Below are positions 16,089 through 25,399 of a DNA stretch of 64,000 bases, piece after piece. The notes beneath the pieces are model-generated. The model was not told where the DNA came from and did no database searches. It saw only the letters and a program-made list of their open reading frames with translations. The position numbers and the translations under genes are program-made. The number at the start of each line of letters is the position of its first letter. The stretch's first letter is position 1. Source of the stretch: WLMZ01 sp038227995 (lineage in GTDB: Bacteria; Actinomycetota; Acidimicrobiia; Acidimicrobiales; Ilumatobacteraceae); contig JBBRPP010000023.1 in NCBI GenBank assembly GCA_038227995.1, positions 1-64,000 on the forward strand. Reading direction: 5' to 3'.

Positions 16089-17012
16089 TCAGCTGGCCCG
16101 ATGAGGGGCGATGACCGTTGTGCCGAACCGCTCCAGCGTCTCGATGGCGTGCTCGATCGAATCGTCAGGAACAGCAACGCCCGACCACGTGACACCCACC
16201 CCAGTCAGCTCTGCGAGCGCCTCGAGCCGCGCCTCCGCCACGAAATTCCCGCTCGCCGGGTCACCACCGGCATTGCTGGAGAAGGCAACGTCGATCATGC
16301 TGCGATCGCGACCAGCCTCGTCGACGTATTGCCAGAGCACGTCCAGCATCCCCACGAGATCCTCGAGCGTTTCGAGCGGAGGTGTCTTGGCCGTGGTGGC
16401 GAGCAGGCGCGGCGCCAGGAAGGGAGCCCACCCGTCGCCGTAGGCCGCCACCCGACGGCGCGAGAGCCTGCTGTTCCCACCGATCCATAGCGGTGGAGGC
16501 GACGCTGGTTTCGGGTTCGCCGACTGTCCCCGCGCCGCGAAGTGGCGACCCACGAACGCGTAGTCGTCCGTCGACCACACCCCGCGAATCACCTCGATCG
16601 CTTCATCGAACAGGTCGTTGCGCTCCTCGAAGTCGACGCCCAGCGCTGCGTACTCGCCTCGGAGGTACCCGGTCGCGACCGCTAGCACGAACCGCCCCCC
16701 TGACAGGGCGTCCAGCGTCGCGACGGCCTTTGCCACCAAGAACGGATTGCGGTACGGCAACACCAAGATGTTCGGGATCAGCAACAGTCGCTCCGATGCC
16801 GCTGCGCAGTAAGCAAATGCCACGAACGGGTCCAGAGCGTCATGACCACCGGCGTTGAGCCACCGGTCGGTGGGCGCCGGATGGTCGGTGAAACCCACTG
16901 CGTCGAAACCCGCCGATTCGGCCGCCCGACACAGCCGAGCCATTCCCGCGCCGGTCAGGAACGCCGGATTCTGAGGGTGCGCCACCAGTGGGTACGAGAA
17001 GCTGAACCGCAT
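16089..17012 (-). CDS. LLM-class (F420-type) oxidoreductase
   Basis: A 307-residue luciferase-like monooxygenase fold protein. It starts MRFSFSYPLVAHP, has GFTDHPAPTDRW in the second strand and the family's NPFLVAKAVATLDALSGGRF segment, then PPLWIGGNS. Members of this TIGR03619-like group usually use F420 and reduce or oxidise alcohols, ketones or enones. It is divergent from the acyl-CoA dehydrogenase pair (86-base gap, no operator of the cluster type), so it may be expressed separately. Confidence 0.85.
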   Translation of the reverse strand: MRFSFSYPLVAHPQNPAFLTGAGMARLCRAAESAGFDAVGFTDHPAPTDRWLNAGGHDALDPFVAFAYCAAASERLLLIPNILVLPYRNPFLVAKAVATLDALSGGRFVLAVATGYLRGEYAALGVDFEERNDLFDEAIEVIRGVWSTDDYAFVGRHFAARGQSANPKPASPPPLWIGGNSRLSRRRVAAYGDGWAPFLAPRLLATTAKTPPLETLEDLVGMLDVLWQYVDEAGRDRSMIDVAFSSNAGGDPASGNFVAEARLEALAELTGVGVTWSGVAVPDDSIEHAIETLERFGTTVIAPHRAS

Positions 17013-17098
17013 GACCGGAAACCTAGCCAGCGGGCCATGTTTGTTATTATGGAGACGATGGCAACCTTGCCGTGACAGGCCCTTGGCTTCGGAGTTCC

Positions 17099-18259
17099 AT
17101 GGACTACCAATTCGACGAGGACTCGCAGCGGTTGCGTGCTCGGCTCCGTGAGATGATCGCGATGAACTTCGACAGCGACTTTCTCGGAGCGTGGACCGAC
17201 GATCCGAATGATCTCGTCCAGACCCAACGGTTCTGTCGGCTGCTCGCCGACGAAGGGCTTCTCGCCAGGGCGTGGCCCGCGGAGTTCGGCGGCGGTGGTG
17301 GCTCGGTGTGGGAGCAGACCGTGGTGCGTGAGGAGATGTGGGCGCACCACGAACCCCGCGGTGCCCAATACATGGGCCTCAACTGGGTGGGTCCCGCTCT
17401 GATCCGCTTCGGTACCGAGGCACAGCGGAGGCAACACCTTCCGTCGATCGCCGCCGGTGAGGTGGTCTGGTGCCAGGGTTTCAGCGAGCCAGAGGCCGGC
17501 TCGGATCTGGCTTCGCTGCGCACCCGCGCCACGCCGACCGATGGCGGATGGTTGGTGAGCGGACAGAAGATCTGGACCTCGTACGCTGAGATGGCCCAGT
17601 GGTGCGTCGTTGCCGCGCGCACGTCCACCGAGGGGCGCAAGCACGAAGGAATAACCGTGTTCCTGGTGCCCATGGACGGTGACGGGCCGACCGTGCGACC
17701 GATCGCCAGCATGCTCGGCCGGCACCACCTCAACGAGGTCTTCTTCGATGAGGTGTTCGTCGGGCCCGACAGCGTGCTCGGAGAGGTGAACGGCGGCTGG
17801 GCGGTCATCCGCGAGGCCCTCAAGTTCGAACGTGTCGGCATCGCGCGCTACGCCCGCTGTGATCGCCTGCTGCACCTGCTGCGCGAAGAGCTCGGCGAAT
17901 CGTGGAACGATCTTCCCGGCGGGCTCCGGGCCCGGTGGGCGCGAGCGCTCATCCATGTCCGCACCGCGCGACTCCTGGCCTACCGGGTCGTCGCTGCACA
18001 GGAGGCAGGCACGCTCACCGACGCCGATGCCAGCATCGCCCGGGTCGCAACCACCCTGTGCGACCAGGAGGTTGCCGAGGTGCTCTTCGAAGCACTCGGG
18101 CCCCGAGCGCTCGACAACGCCACGTCGTCGGCGGCGATTCTTCATGGCGCTGTCGAAGATCACTGGCGCTATGCCCAGGCTGCCACGATCGCATCCGGGA
18201 CGATCGAGATCCAACGCATGCTGATTGCCCGCTCCGTGCTCGCGGCAGGCAACCGATGA
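17099..18259 (+). CDS. Acyl-CoA dehydrogenase, large-type subunit (pair 1)
   Basis: A 386-residue FAD-dependent dehydrogenase that would make a 2,3-enoyl-CoA. Landmarks are QGFSEPEAGSDLASLRTRA, then GWLVSGQKIWTSYA, and the C-terminal ASGTIEIQRMLIARSVL. GGAG lies 5 bases before ATG 17099, so I prefer it over the earlier in-frame GTG at 17072. The gene overlaps the following shorter dehydrogenase by ATGA, the arrangement of heterotetrameric (alpha2beta2) FadE pairs known from steroid side-chain degradation. The electron acceptor would be ETF. Confidence 0.88.
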   Translation: MDYQFDEDSQRLRARLREMIAMNFDSDFLGAWTDDPNDLVQTQRFCRLLADEGLLARAWPAEFGGGGGSVWEQTVVREEMWAHHEPRGAQYMGLNWVGPALIRFGTEAQRRQHLPSIAAGEVVWCQGFSEPEAGSDLASLRTRATPTDGGWLVSGQKIWTSYAEMAQWCVVAARTSTEGRKHEGITVFLVPMDGDGPTVRPIASMLGRHHLNEVFFDEVFVGPDSVLGEVNGGWAVIREALKFERVGIARYARCDRLLHLLREELGESWNDLPGGLRARWARALIHVRTARLLAYRVVAAQEAGTLTDADASIARVATTLCDQEVAEVLFEALGPRALDNATSSAAILHGAVEDHWRYAQAATIASGTIEIQRMLIARSVLAAGNR

Positions 18260-19203
18260 ACCTCGAACTTCCGGACAGCGCCGTCGACTTCGGCAACAGT
18301 GCCCGCGGCGCGTTCGAGGCCGCCGGCGGCGTCGACCTGGCGAGACGCGCCGAGATCGACCCACGCGTGCGCTCCAACGTGATCGCTCCGCTGCTCGCCG
18401 ACCTCGGTGCGCTCGATGTCGTGCTCGGCACAGATTCTGACACCGATGCAGCTGCCGCCGAACTGTGCCGCGTTGCCGGCGCAGTCGGCCTTCCCTATCC
18501 ACTGGTCTCGGTGCTGTCGTCGCCTGACGGCCCGCAGCGTCCGCTCGCACTGGTCGCGCCGGCACATCCCCGGGCCGAACACGGAGACCTCTTCCCCGAT
18601 TGGCTCGCCGCACCCCTCGACGGGTCGCGGCGTTGGGCCGCCACGGCCCGAGGCGGTGTCCTCGGCACACGGCTCGGCAGCTTCGTCGCCGACCTTCGTC
18701 TTGGTGCCGAAGAGGGACCAGTCGACGTGTCCGGCTTTGTCGTGCTCAGTGCGTGGCGGGTTCTCGGCACGCTGGAACGGGCGCTCCAGCTGGTCATCGA
18801 ACATGTCACCAGCCGCAGGCAGTTCGGCGCTCCCCTCGCAGACCTGCAATCGGTCCAGTTCCAAGTCGCCGACATCGCCGTCCACGTCCAGGCGCTCCGC
18901 GAGCTCGCCAGGTACACACTGAGCGTCCGGTCGGCATCGACATCGAGTCGTCTGAGCGATGCCCTCGCCCTGCGCGTGAGCATGATCGAGACCGCCACGC
19001 AGGTCTTCCGGTCGAGTCATCAGCTCCACGGTGCAATCGGCCTCTGCAACGAGCACGACCTGTCGATCCTCGACCGGGTCACGCAGCCGGCGTTGCGTCA
19101 GCCTGCCGGGCTCGAAGCCACCACCGATGCCCTGCTCGTCTCCATCGAGACATCGGGCTTCGATTCGTTGTTCGGTCAGTCGATTCACGGATCTCGCGCA
19201 TGA
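18256..19203 (+). CDS. Acyl-CoA dehydrogenase, small-type subunit (pair 1)
   Basis: A 315-residue partner subunit, shorter than the 380-400 of a standard dehydrogenase. The N-terminal helical part is compact and the middle beta domain is reduced. The C-terminal helical domain is recognisable: SRRQFGAPLADLQSVQFQVAD and HQLHGAIGLCNEHDLSILDR, equal to the LHGGIGxTWEHD motif in other partners. In FadE26/27-type pairs one subunit supplies the catalytic base and the other part of the FAD site. It is coupled to its partner and to the next SDR by 4-base overlaps. Confidence 0.84.
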   Translation: MNLELPDSAVDFGNSARGAFEAAGGVDLARRAEIDPRVRSNVIAPLLADLGALDVVLGTDSDTDAAAAELCRVAGAVGLPYPLVSVLSSPDGPQRPLALVAPAHPRAEHGDLFPDWLAAPLDGSRRWAATARGGVLGTRLGSFVADLRLGAEEGPVDVSGFVVLSAWRVLGTLERALQLVIEHVTSRRQFGAPLADLQSVQFQVADIAVHVQALRELARYTLSVRSASTSSRLSDALALRVSMIETATQVFRSSHQLHGAIGLCNEHDLSILDRVTQPALRQPAGLEATTDALLVSIETSGFDSLFGQSIHGSRA

Positions 19204-19919
19204 GCAAGGTCGCCGTGGTCACCGGAGGTAGCGGCGGCATCGGATTCTCCGCGGCGGCGACGCTCGTGGAGCGCGGTTACGAGGTCGTCCTCACGTCTCG
19301 CCGCGAGGAGCCGTTGCGCGTCGCAGCCAGCAAGATCGGGGCGCGGTGGGTCGCCGCCGACGCGTCCGACGATGCGTCGTTCAGCACCGTTGTCGCCGAC
19401 CTCGGCGAAATCCATCTCCTGGTCCACGCCGCCGGAATCCTCGGGGGCACGTTCGTCCGCAAGGAGCGAATCGAAACTTTCGACGAGGTCATCCGGATCA
19501 ATCTCCGCTCGGCCTTCGTCACCGCCGCTGCCGTCCTCCCGAAGATGCCCGTCGGGGGCCGGATCATCTTCATCTCGTCCACCGCCGGCCGCCAGGGCAT
19601 GCGCGGTCGCGCTGCCTACTCGGCGTCGAAGGGCGGCATGAATGCGTTCGCCGAAGCGCTTCGGGGGGAGGTCGCCCGTGATGGCATCAACGTCAACGTG
19701 CTGATCCCCGCTCCGGTGGACACCGACATGCTGGAACAGGTCACCTTCCCGATGCACACCCTGCAGGCAGAAGACGTCGCCGCCGCCGTGGCCTTCCTCG
19801 ACTCGCTCCACCCGAGTATCGTGCTTCCCGAGATGGTGCTGCAGGCCAATGACACCGGTCCGCTCGCGCCCGAACCACTGCTGCCCGAGCGCTACCGCGA
19901 ACGCGACTCCAACGGTTGA
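19200..19919 (+). CDS. Short-chain dehydrogenase/reductase
   Basis: A 239-residue classical SDR with TGGSGGIG at about residues 8-15, HAAG, SSTAG and the catalytic YSASK. It is third in the dehydrogenase-pair operon (overlap ATGA), which would suit a 3-hydroxyacyl-CoA or sterol/terpene alcohol dehydrogenase. The last 28 bases overlap the 3' end of the convergent dehydrogenase gene at 19892. Confidence 0.86.
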   Translation: MSKVAVVTGGSGGIGFSAAATLVERGYEVVLTSRREEPLRVAASKIGARWVAADASDDASFSTVVADLGEIHLLVHAAGILGGTFVRKERIETFDEVIRINLRSAFVTAAAVLPKMPVGGRIIFISSTAGRQGMRGRAAYSASKGGMNAFAEALRGEVARDGINVNVLIPAPVDTDMLEQVTFPMHTLQAEDVAAAVAFLDSLHPSIVLPEMVLQANDTGPLAPEPLLPERYRERDSNG

Positions 19920-21061
19920 CTCGGCCGCATCGGTTCCTTCGGCAGCCCAAGCACCCGTTCACCGATGATGTTGCGCTGCACCTCTGATGTGCCGCCGTAC
20001 AACGTTGCGGCGAGGGCGTCGAACTGGTCGAGGAGCAGCTCGCCGTCGGTCACCGCGGCCGGTCCGGCCGCCAAGCTCGCCAACTCCCAGACTTCCTGGA
20101 GCGACTCGGAGCCAAACAGCTTGAGGATCAAGAACTCAGGGCTGGATCCGGTGTTCAGTTCGTTGGTGACCGCCCGGTAGCCGGTCATCCGGATCGCTTC
20201 GGCATCGGCAAGACGGCGGCCGAGCTCGGCGAGCAGCTCGTCGCGGGGCTCGTTGCGCAACGAATCACGGACGCGCTCGAGTCCTCGCTCGATCTCCACC
20301 CAGTTCAGGATCCAGATCATGTCGCGCTCATGGCTGAGTGAGCTCATGGCCACGTTCCAGCCGTCGTCGACCGCGCCCAGCACGGCGTCGGCGGGGATCT
20401 CGACATCGTCGAGGAAGACTTCGCAGAACGTTTCGAGGCTGTCCTCGGCCGACCGGATGGGACGGATCGTGATGCCCGGTGCACTGAGATCGGCGATGAG
20501 GCAGGTGATCCCCCGGTGCTTGGGTGCGTCGGGATTGGTGCGACAGAACATCACGCTGAACGCACTCTGATCTGCCTGCGTGGTCCAGATCTTCTGACCG
20601 TTCACCACCCACGTATCGCCTTGGAGCACAGCCTTCGTTCGCAGGCCACCGAAGTCGGAACCGGCGTCCGGTTCGGACATGCCGAGCGCCCACCACTCGT
20701 CGCCGCGGAGCACCGGCACGAGATAGCGCTCTCGCTGTTCGGGCGTTCCGTGTTCGCGCAGCGCCGGCGCGACGACGCCGACGCCCTGCACGTTGGGCAG
20801 CTTCGGCGCTGCTCGGCGTGCCGACTCGAGCTGGATCGTCAGCGTCTCGAGCCGTGTCAGCGACTGTCCGCCGAGCCCGGGTTCCCACTGTGGCACGAGC
20901 CAACCGGCCTCAAACGCCGCCCGCTGGTATGCGCGACGGAGATCCCAGTCGCGCCGATGGTCGGCGTAGTTCGCCCGATATCCCTGCGGGAGGAAGTCGT
21001 CGAGCCATGCGCTGTACCGCTCGCGCGCCTCGCGTTGGGCGGCGGTTTCGGTGATGTCCAT
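19892..21061 (-). CDS. Acyl-CoA dehydrogenase, large-type subunit (pair 2)
   Basis: A 389-residue dehydrogenase with LGMSEPDAGSDFGGLRTKA, WVVNGQKIWTTQADQ, and the FAD/CoA-proximal GGTSEVQRNIIGERVLGLP at the C-terminus. It is the last gene of a minus-strand operon (ligase, small-type dehydrogenase, this gene) joined by 1- and 4-base overlaps. Its 3' end overlaps the convergent SDR by 28 bases. It likely forms a heterotetramer with the 21061-22119 product. Confidence 0.88.
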   Translation of the reverse strand: MDITETAAQREARERYSAWLDDFLPQGYRANYADHRRDWDLRRAYQRAAFEAGWLVPQWEPGLGGQSLTRLETLTIQLESARRAAPKLPNVQGVGVVAPALREHGTPEQRERYLVPVLRGDEWWALGMSEPDAGSDFGGLRTKAVLQGDTWVVNGQKIWTTQADQSAFSVMFCRTNPDAPKHRGITCLIADLSAPGITIRPIRSAEDSLETFCEVFLDDVEIPADAVLGAVDDGWNVAMSSLSHERDMIWILNWVEIERGLERVRDSLRNEPRDELLAELGRRLADAEAIRMTGYRAVTNELNTGSSPEFLILKLFGSESLQEVWELASLAAGPAAVTDGELLLDQFDALAATLYGGTSEVQRNIIGERVLGLPKEPMRPSQPLESRSR

Positions 21062-22119
21062 CAGCTGTCTCCTTCCACGTAGGCACGTGCGGCGCGGCGG
21101 TACATCGTGGTCGCATCACCGAGAGCGGCAGCTCCGTGGCGGGCTCGGCGACTGAAAAGATGCACGTCGTGCTCCCAGGTGATGGCGATTGCCGCGTGTA
21201 CCTGAACCGCTGACCTCGAGGCGAGCAGCGCCGCCTCACTTGCGGCTGCTTTGGCCAGCGAGGCGAGATGGCGTCGCCGTGCGACGGGGGTGTCGGCTTC
21301 GTCGTGCACCATCGCCGCGTCGTACACGAGCGTGCGTGCTCGCTCGATGGCAACGTGCGTGTCGACCAGCCGGTGCTTCACCGCCTGGAACGCGCCGATC
21401 GGACGATCGAACTGCACCCTGGTCGACACGTGTTCCACGCTCATGTCGAGGAGCCGCTGGGCGACGCCGACCAGTTCGGCGGCCAGGACGACCCGAGCGA
21501 CGTCGAATCCCGGCTGCGGTTGGCACTCGACCACGTCGACGCAGGGCACCTCGTCGAAGTGCACCTCGGCCAGCGGGCGATTCTGATCGACGGAGGAGAC
21601 CGGCACGATGCGCACATTCGACGACTGCGCCGAGACCACGGTGACGACGCAGACGCCATCGGCACCTTCTCCAACCGCGACGATCATCTCAGCCCGAGAG
21701 GCATCGGCGACCTGAAGGGCGGTGCCGGACAACGTCGAGCCGTGCCAGCGCACATCGCCAGTGGCCACGGCAACGACCGCACCGGTCGCGATCGCCGCCA
21801 GCGCGGGTGAACGGGGGGATGCCGCCATCAGCACCGGGGCGGCGAAGCCGACGGTCGTGAGGAACGGCACCGGCAGAGCCCAACGTCCCGTGACCTCGGC
21901 GAGACCCACCAGATCGACGACGCCCAGCCCCAAACCGCCGCACTCCTCGGGTACCCCCAGGCTCGTCCATCCGAGTTCGACGATCTTCTTCCACAGCGGA
22001 CGCCACGCATCAGGATCCTCCAGCGCTCGGCGGACCACGCTCGAATCACATTCGGCCGCCAGCAGCGTGAGAGCCGCCTCGCGCAGCGCCTGCTGACCAT
22101 CGTCGAATCCGAAGTTCAC
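21061..22119 (-). CDS. Acyl-CoA dehydrogenase, small-type subunit (pair 2)
   Basis: A 352-residue partner dehydrogenase. It starts MNFGFDDGQQALREA, carries STRVQFDRPIGAFQAVKHRLVD in the C-terminal domain, and has AIAITWEHDVHLFSRRA, the partner-subunit form of the LHGGIGxTWEHD helix. The stop and the next start share one base (TGATG on the minus strand), so the two subunits are tightly coupled. The start overlaps the stop of the ligase gene by ATGA. Confidence 0.87.
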   Translation of the reverse strand: MNFGFDDGQQALREAALTLLAAECDSSVVRRALEDPDAWRPLWKKIVELGWTSLGVPEECGGLGLGVVDLVGLAEVTGRWALPVPFLTTVGFAAPVLMAASPRSPALAAIATGAVVAVATGDVRWHGSTLSGTALQVADASRAEMIVAVGEGADGVCVVTVVSAQSSNVRIVPVSSVDQNRPLAEVHFDEVPCVDVVECQPQPGFDVARVVLAAELVGVAQRLLDMSVEHVSTRVQFDRPIGAFQAVKHRLVDTHVAIERARTLVYDAAMVHDEADTPVARRRHLASLAKAAASEAALLASRSAVQVHAAIAITWEHDVHLFSRRARHGAAALGDATTMYRRAARAYVEGDS

Positions 22120-23657
22120 CCCTGCACCTCGGCTGCCGACGAATCAGGGGCGCGTCCGAGCGCCGCCACCTCGGCGCGCGAGACCTTGCCCATAGCGTTG
22201 CGTGGTATCGCATCGACCTCGGTGATCGATTCGGGCACCTTATACCTGGCCAGCCGTTCCAGGCAGTAGGCAGTGACAGCGCCGACGTCGATCTGCTGAC
22301 CCGACATGGGTTCGACGATGGCGGCGACGCGCTCGCCGAGACGCTCGTCGGCCACACCGAAGACTGCGCAGCCCGCGACGCCAGGAGCAGTGCCGAGGAC
22401 ACGCTCGACCTCGGCCGGATAGACGTTGGCCCCACCACGAAGGATCAGCAGATTCTTCCGGTCGCTCACGTGCACGAACCCCTCGGCGTCGACGAATCCG
22501 ATGTCGCCGGTGTGGAGGAGGCCACCGACCAGGCTGACAGCAGTCGCCTCCGGCCGGCCAAGGTAGCCGAGCATCGGCCGATAGCGGTCGGCCCACGGGC
22601 CGTCCTCGACCGGGCCGGCGCAGATCTCGCCGGGCTCACCAGGTGGCAATCGAGCACCGTCGTCGCCGTGCACGCTGACCGCCAGGTGCGGGAGTGGGCG
22701 CCCACTGGCGCCGGTTCGATGGTCGCCGTCGCGAGCATCGATCGTGACGACACTTGGTGCTTCTGTGAGCCCGTAGGTCGCGATGACTGGGATGCCGAAC
22801 TTGGTTGCGAAGCTGTCGCGCAGGCTCTCGGGGCAATCAGCGCCGCCCGTCCAGACCTCGTCGAGCGAGCGAAGGTCGTCAGCGGTGATGTCGTCACGCT
22901 CGACGAGCGAGTGGAGCAGGGCCGGCGGACCGTTCCAGGTCGACACCCGTTCGCGCCTGATCCATTCGGCGACGCCGGCGGCATCGATGCGGTCCATCAG
23001 CACGCAACAGCCGCCGGCCTGGAAGACGAGGAGCGTCGTCAGGACCTGGAGGTTGACGATCGTCATCGGGAAGCAGTCACCCTTGCGCAGCGTGGCGTCG
23101 TACCCGCGACTCGCCACCAGCGCCGCGCCCGGGAGCAGGAGGTTGTACTGGCTGTGGACCACACCCTTGGGATGACCCGTGGTGCCACTCGTATAGGCAA
23201 TCGCTGCCGGTGCATGCGGATCGACGGGGACGACGTGGACGGCGGGCGCATCGCTCACCGCTGCGCGCCAGGCATCGGGTGTTTCGACAATCCGCACGTC
23301 GGTCCGGCCGCTGACCTGCGCTGCGGTGTCAGCGTCGCAGATGAACACCGTGGTCGCACTGTCGTCGAGCATCCAGATCTTCTCCGGTGCAGCGAGGTTG
23401 CGATTGACGCCCACCCAGATCGCCCCGAGACGCATCACGCCGTGGAACGTCGCGACCACGTCGGTGTCGTTCGGCAATGACACGGCTACCCGGTCACCGG
23501 GGCGCACACCCAGCGCCCACAGCGCGTCACGAGCCCGATCAGCGAGCTCGTCGACCTGCGCATAGCTGTATGTACCGGAGCAGGTGACGAGCGCGTGACG
23601 GGTGGGATCTCCAAACACGATCGGCGCCAGCACGTCCGCGATGGAATTTGGGATCAC
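22116..23657 (-). CDS. Acyl-CoA synthetase (AMP-forming)
   Basis: A 513-residue adenylate-forming ligase. Motifs: AYTSGTTGHPKGVVHSQ, YGLTEAPSV, LLHTGDIGFVDAEG, the hinge DRKNLLILRGGANVYPAEVE, and C-terminal Lys in RNAMGKVSR. I chose GTG 23655-23657 (VIPNSIAD) with GGGAG 9 bases before. The longer frame to 23705 would run over the start of the divergent ligase gene. It heads the operon with dehydrogenase pair 2 and so probably supplies its acyl-CoA substrate. Confidence 0.86.
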   Translation of the reverse strand: MIPNSIADVLAPIVFGDPTRHALVTCSGTYSYAQVDELADRARDALWALGVRPGDRVAVSLPNDTDVVATFHGVMRLGAIWVGVNRNLAAPEKIWMLDDSATTVFICDADTAAQVSGRTDVRIVETPDAWRAAVSDAPAVHVVPVDPHAPAAIAYTSGTTGHPKGVVHSQYNLLLPGAALVASRGYDATLRKGDCFPMTIVNLQVLTTLLVFQAGGCCVLMDRIDAAGVAEWIRRERVSTWNGPPALLHSLVERDDITADDLRSLDEVWTGGADCPESLRDSFATKFGIPVIATYGLTEAPSVVTIDARDGDHRTGASGRPLPHLAVSVHGDDGARLPPGEPGEICAGPVEDGPWADRYRPMLGYLGRPEATAVSLVGGLLHTGDIGFVDAEGFVHVSDRKNLLILRGGANVYPAEVERVLGTAPGVAGCAVFGVADERLGERVAAIVEPMSGQQIDVGAVTAYCLERLARYKVPESITEVDAIPRNAMGKVSRAEVAALGRAPDSSAAEVQG

Positions 23658-23698
23658 GGTGTCGACTCCCAGAGTGCAATCGTTGAGATGATAGCGTC

Positions 23699-23710
23699 GA
23701 TACATGTATC
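23699..23710. promoter_or_regulatory. 12-bp palindrome over the start codon of the 23704 ligase
   Basis: GATACATGTATC is a perfect palindrome whose centre contains the ATG of the downstream ligase. It lies in the 46-base gap between two divergent ligase genes and could be bound by a dimeric repressor controlling both. It differs from the CTAAC-N6-GTCA operator. Confidence 0.35.
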
Positions 23711-25362
23711 AACTAAACGGCCCCCCGTTGACGGTGCTGCCCGATCCGCTGACGATGGGATCGTTCCTCCTCGACGTGTGCGACAGGTTCGGCGACAACG
23801 ATTGCCTGGTGTTCGACGATCCGAACAGCGGCACCACGTTGCGTTGGACATACGCGGATCTGGGCCAGCAGGCTCGCCGCGCGGCGAAGGCGCTGCTCGC
23901 CCGTGGGGTCGCTAAAGGAACCAGGGTCGGGGTGCTCACGTCCAACCGCCCCGAGGGCGTCGCCGCCTTCTTCGGCGCTGCGCTCACCGGGGCAGTGGTC
24001 GTTCCGCTGTCGACGTTCTCGCCCAAGCCGGAACTGGCCCAAATGCTTCACGACGCCGACATCGCCGTCCTGCTCACGCAGACCGCCATGGGTCGACGCC
24101 GCTTCGTCGACGACCTGGTCGAACTCGTCCCCTCACTGGCCAACGGCGCCGTCGTCCGCGATCCGGCCTTCCCGCATCTTCGCCACGTCGCCGCGATTGG
24201 CGCCGACTCCGACTCCACGGCGATCGAGTCCTGGGAGGCGTTTCTCGCAGGTGGCGACGACGTTCCCGACACCCTCCTCGACGCCATTGCCGGTTCCGTC
24301 GCTCCTTCCGATCTTGCGCTCGTGATCTTCAGCTCCGGCACGACATCGAAACCGAAGGGTGTGCTCCACAATCACCAGTCGCCAACACTGCAGTTCTGGG
24401 TTCAGGCGCAGCTGTTCGGACGCGACACGACCACCCGAATCTGGTCGGCGCTGCCGATGTTCTGGACGGCCGGGATCAACACGGTGATGGGCTCGACGCT
24501 GGCCGCCGGCGGGTGCTGGGTGATGCAGGAGGGATTCGACGCGGCGACAGCGCTCGCCCTCATGGAGCGCGAGCGCGTCACCGAGCCGTACACGCTCCCC
24601 CACCAGGCCGCAGCCCTCGAGGAGTGCTCGGAGTGGGCACCCACGGACCTCTCGTCGCTCACCAAGGTGTTCGGCAAATCGGTGTTCACCCGCCATCCGA
24701 CAGTGGCCGGCGATCCAGACTGGAACATGCCGGTCGGATATGGCCTGTCCGAGACGTGCGCATTTGTGGTTGCTCACCCGCACACCGCGACACGCGAACA
24801 GATGAAGGGCAGCATCGGCCGACTGCTCGCCGGCAACCAGTTGCGGATCATCGATCCCGATACGGGCCGCCAACTCGGACCGAACGAAGACGGCGAACTT
24901 GCGATCCGTGGGCTGACGCTCATGGAGCACTACCTCGGCCGCAGCAGGGCGGAGTGTTTCGACGCCGATGGCTTCTTCCACACCGGCGACATGGGCTTCG
25001 TCGATGACGATGCCTTCGTCCACTTCACCGGTCGGCGCACCGAGATGATCAAGACCGGAGGAGCCAACGTGTCGCCGGCCGAGATCGAGGTCCAGCTGCG
25101 CGCCTGTGAGCCCGTGAAGTTGGCGCGGATCATCGGGGTGCCCGATGCCCGGCTCGACCAACTCGTCGTCCTGTGTGTCGTGTTGAAGGACGGCTACAGC
25201 GCGACCGCCGACGACCTCTGCGACTTCCTACGCGCCCGCGTCGCGTCGTACAAGCTCCCCAAACGGGTGCTGTTCTTCGCCGACGGCGAGATTCCGATGA
25301 CGAGCAGCGATGCCAAAGTTCGCGACGATCGACTGATCGAACTCGTCAAGGCTCGGCTCTGA
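23704..25362 (+). CDS. Acyl-CoA synthetase (AMP-forming)
   Basis: A 552-residue ligase with FSSGTTSKPKGVLHNH, VGYGLSETCAF, GFFHTGDMGFVDDD, the hinge RRTEMIKTGGANVSPAEIE and a C-terminal DAKVRDD in the position of the catalytic Lys loop. The start at ATG 23704 sits inside a 12-bp palindrome with little leader before it. It is followed 37 bases on by the MaoC-like gene, so activation and hydration of the same acyl-CoA are plausible. Confidence 0.86.
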   Translation: MYQLNGPPLTVLPDPLTMGSFLLDVCDRFGDNDCLVFDDPNSGTTLRWTYADLGQQARRAAKALLARGVAKGTRVGVLTSNRPEGVAAFFGAALTGAVVVPLSTFSPKPELAQMLHDADIAVLLTQTAMGRRRFVDDLVELVPSLANGAVVRDPAFPHLRHVAAIGADSDSTAIESWEAFLAGGDDVPDTLLDAIAGSVAPSDLALVIFSSGTTSKPKGVLHNHQSPTLQFWVQAQLFGRDTTTRIWSALPMFWTAGINTVMGSTLAAGGCWVMQEGFDAATALALMERERVTEPYTLPHQAAALEECSEWAPTDLSSLTKVFGKSVFTRHPTVAGDPDWNMPVGYGLSETCAFVVAHPHTATREQMKGSIGRLLAGNQLRIIDPDTGRQLGPNEDGELAIRGLTLMEHYLGRSRAECFDADGFFHTGDMGFVDDDAFVHFTGRRTEMIKTGGANVSPAEIEVQLRACEPVKLARIIGVPDARLDQLVVLCVVLKDGYSATADDLCDFLRARVASYKLPKRVLFFADGEIPMTSSDAKVRDDRLIELVKARL

Positions 25363-25399
25363 TCGCGCCGACCCGATCATCCACGACCAGGAGCACACG

